64,000 bases of DNA from Lycocorax pyrrhopterus obiensis. Taxonomy: Eukaryota > Chordata > Aves > Passeriformes > Paradisaeidae. Below the pieces are notes generated by a model, which was not told the DNA's origin, searched no databases, and was given only the letters and a program-made list of their open reading frames with translations. Positions 59,721 to 64,000 of this stretch are shown here, piece after piece (the first letter of the stretch is position 1; the number at the start of each line of letters is the position of its first letter). The position numbers and the translations under genes were made by a program. The stretch spans positions 70,025,541-70,089,540 of the forward strand of contig JACSVZ010000014.1 of NCBI GenBank assembly GCA_014706295.1. Direction: 5' to 3'.

Positions 59721-61491
59721 GGTGCAGGGGTGCCCACACCTGCTGTGAAGCTGTTTGCTGGCAGGCCGCTAGCTCTGCACACCCAAAACCTGCCCCAGGG
59801 TCTGCTGGGGAGCCTGCAGGGTGTGCTGGAGCATGGGAGCCTGGACATGATGCCTTGGCCACCACGGGAGAGCAAAGTCACAGCACCTGATGCTGATCAC
59901 AGTGCCCCCTTCTCCAGGGGATGGCTGGGTACCACTGCGACTGCTCCACACCTGCTGGACACCTCTCCTCACCTGTGTCTCCAGAGGGCACCTCCCTGCA
60001 TCACCCCAAAACTCATGGGGGCTAGAGCAGAGCACATGGACAACCTCCCACATCGCTTTTGCCCCTTTAGGTACAGACAGGGTGAAAATTGCTGCCAGCT
60101 CTGTGCAAACAGAGCCACATTTTGGTGTCACTCTTCTGCAGACTGCACAGTTGCTATGTGGAATTATTAGTCTGTAGGTTCAAGAGCGTAATTTGCTGCT
60201 GGGAGAAATATTAATAATCATTTTGGGTTTAAAATGCCTTATTTTCATAAGATATTGAGCATCTCACCTGTTTTATGAAAGCTCTTTGGGTGTTGTGAGA
60301 TGGATGCCAAATCCAGTGATCTCCCAAAGGCATTGCTTTCAAAAATCCTTGGGGAAACTTTTCCACCCACATCTCAAAAAGGGAACAGTGTGTTTCCTGA
60401 ACACCGTCTTTCACACGTGGTGATCCTGATAGAACATTTGCAAGGGTTTACACATGCAGCTCTGGGCATCAGCCCTCCCATAGTGCTGCTGCTTGGGGTT
60501 CTGACTCACCTCTGGTCATGGGGAGGACCAAGACACTGAGCAAGAGGTCTACCTGCCCCAGCCTCTGCAGCATGTCTTCAGCCCATGTGTGACACAAGGG
60601 GGTCCCCAGTCCCTTCAGATGGCCCAGAATAACCTTTGGCAGAGGACTGGGGCAAACAGCTGAGGCGGCGGCTGCCTTGGCTAAATCTAAATCCATCTGC
60701 AGGCATGAGTCAGAGCCCTAAATCTATGTGCTTCTAGCCCCCACCTGCCTTGCACTTGTCCTTTCATTTTTCCTCCAACACGGAGCAGTGGGCCTCTTTT
60801 CTCCTGGCTCTCTGTCCAGGCTCTCGTGCAGTGCTCATCTTATCTCGGTCGAGATATCACATGGCTGCAAAAGGTGGTGCTGCCGTCAACTGACCCCACG
60901 CCTGCCCCAAAGGTCTCACCATGGAGGGACGGGGCCAGAGAGCCCTGAGGAAGAAGAGGGACAGCTGTTCCTTTGGCTGCTTTGGGAATCGTGGAGGAGA
61001 TACATCCAGCTAAGTTTGCACCTCTCAAGAGTCTTCCCCACTCTCAGGCAGTCAAAGGGTCTTGGCTCCACCCAGATTTCCTCAGTGGACGTTGTGTTTT
61101 GGATGTGGGTATTCCCCACTCGGGAGGATGTGTTCACACACACTTGTAATTATTTTGCTTGGCTTTTTCCTCCGTGATGCAGTTTTCTGCTTCGTCCCAG
61201 CTGTTTATGTTTGGTACTTCTAAATTGAGGCTGAGGGGTTGAGGAAGGACTAAACCTCCTCGGTGTCTGCGAGTCAGAGACTTACAAGAAAAAGGGTACA
61301 GTTTTGATTTTGGTAAATTAGATTAAATTGCTGAGAGCAACAAAGGCAGGCAGCCTCAGATATCTGGTTTCCATGCATAGGAAAGAACAACTTAATCTTT
61401 TTCTCCCTGAAATCAGCAGATGGGATCTCATTGAACCCAGTCTGCATTGTGTCAGCCTACAAATAAATGTTTCTTATTCTGGTGGTACATT

Positions 61492-61493
<2 letters not shown>
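59721..61493. other. non-coding, moderately GC-rich DNA
   Basis: Overlapping frames on both strands (168 codons plus at 59664-60170, 120 codons minus at 59769-60131, 149 codons plus at 60728-61177) have no recognisable domain or splice context. They reflect the locally lower density of stop codons in GC-richer DNA. The short stretch at 60180-60290 is AT-rich. Confidence 0.6.
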
Positions 61494-61561
<68 letters not shown>

Positions 61562-61567
61562 CGTTGT
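61494..61567. repeat. compound (ATT)10(GTT)12 microsatellite
   Basis: Ten ATT units (61494-61523) pass directly into twelve GTT units (61524-61559), followed by GTC GTT. The switch is a single A-to-G phase change with the reading period kept. That suggests one point substitution spread by slippage, or birth of the second array at the edge of the first. Confidence 0.97.
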
Positions 61568-62189
61568 GGCCATGCTTGAATTTCTTTTTCTTTTCTTTGT
61601 CTTTTTCTGATTTACTTTTGCACCATTGTGTTCCACCAGAAGAGTGGGCTGTGGAACATGTCTGCATGACGAGGGATGGTCCATGCTATTAACTTTCCAT
61701 GATTTACATATAATTTTATAATTTACATATAGTTGATAGAAGGCCAGTGTAGTCATGGAAGCACAGCTGATATATACTTTTGCTTAAAACTCCTTTATCA
61801 AATAATAGTTGCTCACAGGAAAAAAAAAAGGTGAAAGGATCTGGCCTCCTTTATATTAAATACAGATTTGGATCTGAATGATTTGTGGTTTGGGGCTATA
61901 TTTTAAAATAATATGTATAATTTGCCACAATCGTGCCAGTCAACCTTAAATTCTTCCATGGTCCTGTGCAGGAGAAAGTGAATGTTAACTCCATGAAAAA
62001 AAAAAAGTTCCTTGTGACTTGCATGGAGCCAGATTTACTGTAGGAACCCACAATGTCCTTCAGTGCAACCATCAAAGCAGAGGGAGTGAAGACACCAAGA
62101 CATACAGCCCTCAGTTCAAAGGACAATAAAGCCCTGTTTCAGCACAGCACAAGCACAGCCATTTCAACCTGAGTCAGTGTGAGGCTGTA

Positions 62190-62285
62190 ATCCAGGAAGG
62201 TGCTTACACACATGCCTGCCTGTAAATAAATGCTTAATCCCATTGGAATCAACTGGGCCCCAGCTCAGCTTGAGCTTTCTTTGCT
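62190..62285. repeat. degenerate palindromic amniote repeat
   Basis: AATCCAGGAAGGTGCTTACA, TAAATAAATGCTTAATCCCA, TTGGAATCAACTGGG and TTTCTTTGCTGTGCTGAA recall the large palindromic repeat common in turtles and crocodilians with a CCCATTGAAATCAATGGG centre and 'gcacttaagcacatgctta' arms. The centre here is CCCATTGGAATCAACTGGG. The family is not assigned and divergence is high. Confidence 0.4.
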
Positions 62286-63729
62286 GTGCTGAACTTAAAC
62301 GTACGCAGTGAAGGGAAAATTGCTCACAGCACCCTCATCTCTAACAAGCGTGATGGAAAAAGTTTGCAGTGAAATCAGCAGGATTTCAGCTAATGTGATT
62401 AAGTGCCTTTTGGAATCCAGATTTCTGCAAACCCAGGCCCATGGATGCTGTTCAAAGCCTGCTGAGGGCAATGGGTGCTGGACCAGACCCTGAATGCAAC
62501 TGGGTTTTCTCACACTCCTGCAACTTCCAAAAAAAAAAAAAAAGACTGAAAAAGATTTGAGAAGGAAAGGGTAATCAAGGGTGTGTTTTATTGCTTCACC
62601 ACCTTTCAGAAAAACAGCTGGTGAATGAAACAAATGAGGTTATGAGAAAGTAGCTGGTTCCAAACCGATTGTTTTATTTCTCTTCTCCAAACAACCTGCA
62701 GGCTGCTAGCTCTGGTTTCTGCTCTCCCCAGAACTAACTGAGATCAGCAGGCTGAGGATCATGTGAAGAGCAGAGATTATGCAGGAATAAGCTGTTCTCT
62801 CACTCCTTCCAGCCCTGCTCTTTTCTGTGCTCCCTGCTGAAATATAAGGTTCCTTCTCCTTGTGTTTAAATGGAAGGATCTTTGTGTCTGATTAAAACTA
62901 AATAGAAACTGGAGGACTAGATGTTGTCTGTGGCTCATACCCATATGTCCTATAAACCTCTGGCAAGCATGTGAAGAGTTCTCCAAACTGACAGTGCACA
63001 CAATGTCCAAATCTAATTTGAACTGCATGGTGCAGCTTCAGCTTTCAATCACACAGCACTTCCTCTAAAACACTGTCTGCAGCCACATTTCCAAATTGGG
63101 ACATTTTTGAAATTGCTCATCACGCAGCTCCCTCAATAGACCAACATATGTTTCAGCAGAATCAACAGGCTGACAAACTCCAGGCCACTGAGAATTTTAT
63201 GTATCAGGGAGCGCGTGTCGCACATGAATCAAAGTGCATGTCATGCTTCGGGACTCGGTGTGTGCACATCTAGAAACATTTTCCAGCAATGGTTATTAAT
63301 TATTGAGGTGCTGTAAACAAGTCACCCTTCCTCACACATCTTGTTTCAGCTCTGTGAAGCAACAGAGAGCTCATGCCAAAATGACATAGTCAACCCGGAA
63401 AAGGCTCACCCCACCTGCTTCAACTCCAAGCTCTGTGAATGATCTTATTGTGCTTGGTGGCACATGCTTGTTAAAATTAAGGACTGTCGTCAGTTTTTTG
63501 TGGGATTGACATGTGAAACGCTTGGAGAAGCCAGGGTGGGGGTGGGAGGGTGAAGGAGACCAGTCGTCTGTGTGGTACAAAGCAGAGGAGTTCCAAAGGT
63601 CTGGGGATCAGTTCCCATTTCCATCTGAGGTTTCGCCCTGTGGCCTTTGCTCCGTGTCTCAGCAATGAGGACATTACTCGTGACTGACCTCTGGGAAGTG
63701 CTCAGAGACAAAGGCTGGTGAGCACTATT

Positions 63730-63747
63730 AAAAAAAAAAAAAAAAAA
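63730..63747. repeat. A18 tract
   Basis: Eighteen uninterrupted A, followed by GGGCTATAAATAATAAATAAA. No parent element recognised. Confidence 0.95.
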
Positions 63748-64000
63748 GGGCTATAAATAATAAATAAAACGTTTCCTTCTGCTGACTAATATGTGTTGCC
63801 CCCTATCTTTTACCACATCAGAAATGCACAGGTTAACCACCGCACAAAAACTCTGAGGTAAAAACTTGGTCTCAACACGGACTTGGAGAATGGTATTTGT
63901 AAACAGGGAGCTGGGAAAAAAAGGGACCTGTGAGCTGAAGAGTTTTTCTGAGATGGAAACCCATTTCTGCTTCCTCACTGCTTGCAACAAACACACCTTT

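Larger units (their letters stand above)
61568..64000. other. non-coding, mostly unique DNA
   Basis: No supported gene. It contains a direct repeat of ATTTACATATA (61702-61712 and 61721-61731), A tracts at 62529-62543 and 63730-63747, and a degenerate interspersed repeat listed separately. Confidence 0.65.

Noticed and set aside
59664..60170. 168-codon plus-strand frame downstream of the CpG/CCAAT cluster
   Set aside because: Attractive position, but no domain and a long overlapping frame on the other strand; better explained by GC-richer DNA with fewer stop codons. The cluster itself is kept as a finding.
61447..61692. Frames with long Leu, Asn or Thr runs
   Set aside because: Direct translations of the (ATT)n(GTT)n microsatellite.
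1..64000. CRISPR array, tRNA, rRNA, retroviral LTRs
   Set aside because: No regular direct repeats with spacers, no tRNA B-box with a matching A-box and stem, no rRNA core words, and no paired long terminal repeats were found on reading both strands.

Overview
This window looks like non-coding DNA from a bird genome, intergenic or inside a very large intron. The main evidence is the interspersed repeats. The recognisable LINE copies are all CR1 elements, including reverse-transcriptase remnants with the CR1 motifs and antisense 3' ends carrying the short ATAGAATC-like end repeats. They are accompanied by old MIR-type SINEs and by degenerate amniote repeats. I saw no L1, Alu, LTR or endogenous retrovirus signature. 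CR1-dominated, sparse repeats with strong CpG depletion fit an avian genome. The species cannot be read from the sequence.

No host protein-coding gene could be supported. The longest open frames (about 210, 196, 185 and 174 codons) are chance frames or CR1 remnants: none shows a recognisable domain apart from the CR1 pieces, and many overlap one another on both strands. I found no tRNA, rRNA or CRISPR array, and no bacterial features.

Layout. 1-8021: unique AT-rich DNA with a MIR fragment, a degenerate repeat and a 120-bp GGAA/GGGA purine microsatellite. 8022-9612: a long 5'-truncated CR1 on the minus strand. 9613-28236: unique DNA with a few SINE or CR1 scraps and simple repeats. 28237-28315: a near-perfect 23-bp inverted repeat with an 18-nt loop, shaped like a microRNA precursor. 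28495-30670: a MIR, then a CR1 composite in which a GC-rich copy sits inside an older AT-rich copy. 34012-35912: CR1 scraps around an AT-rich pentanucleotide array. 43662-44440: another CR1 with the C-terminal end of its ORF2. 51363-51699: a MIR followed by an AATAAA signal and a 24-A tract. 53000-53260, 57465-57690 and 59345-59720: three local CpG clusters, the only promoter-like compositions outside the CR1 copies. 61494-61567: a compound (ATT)n(GTT)n repeat.

There is no operon or pathway to describe. The points most worth checking are the hairpin at 28237-28315, the composite CR1 at 28880-30670, the CpG/CCAAT cluster near 59.5 kb, and several stretches that look like conserved enhancers. 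I did not find convincing evidence of a new biological system.
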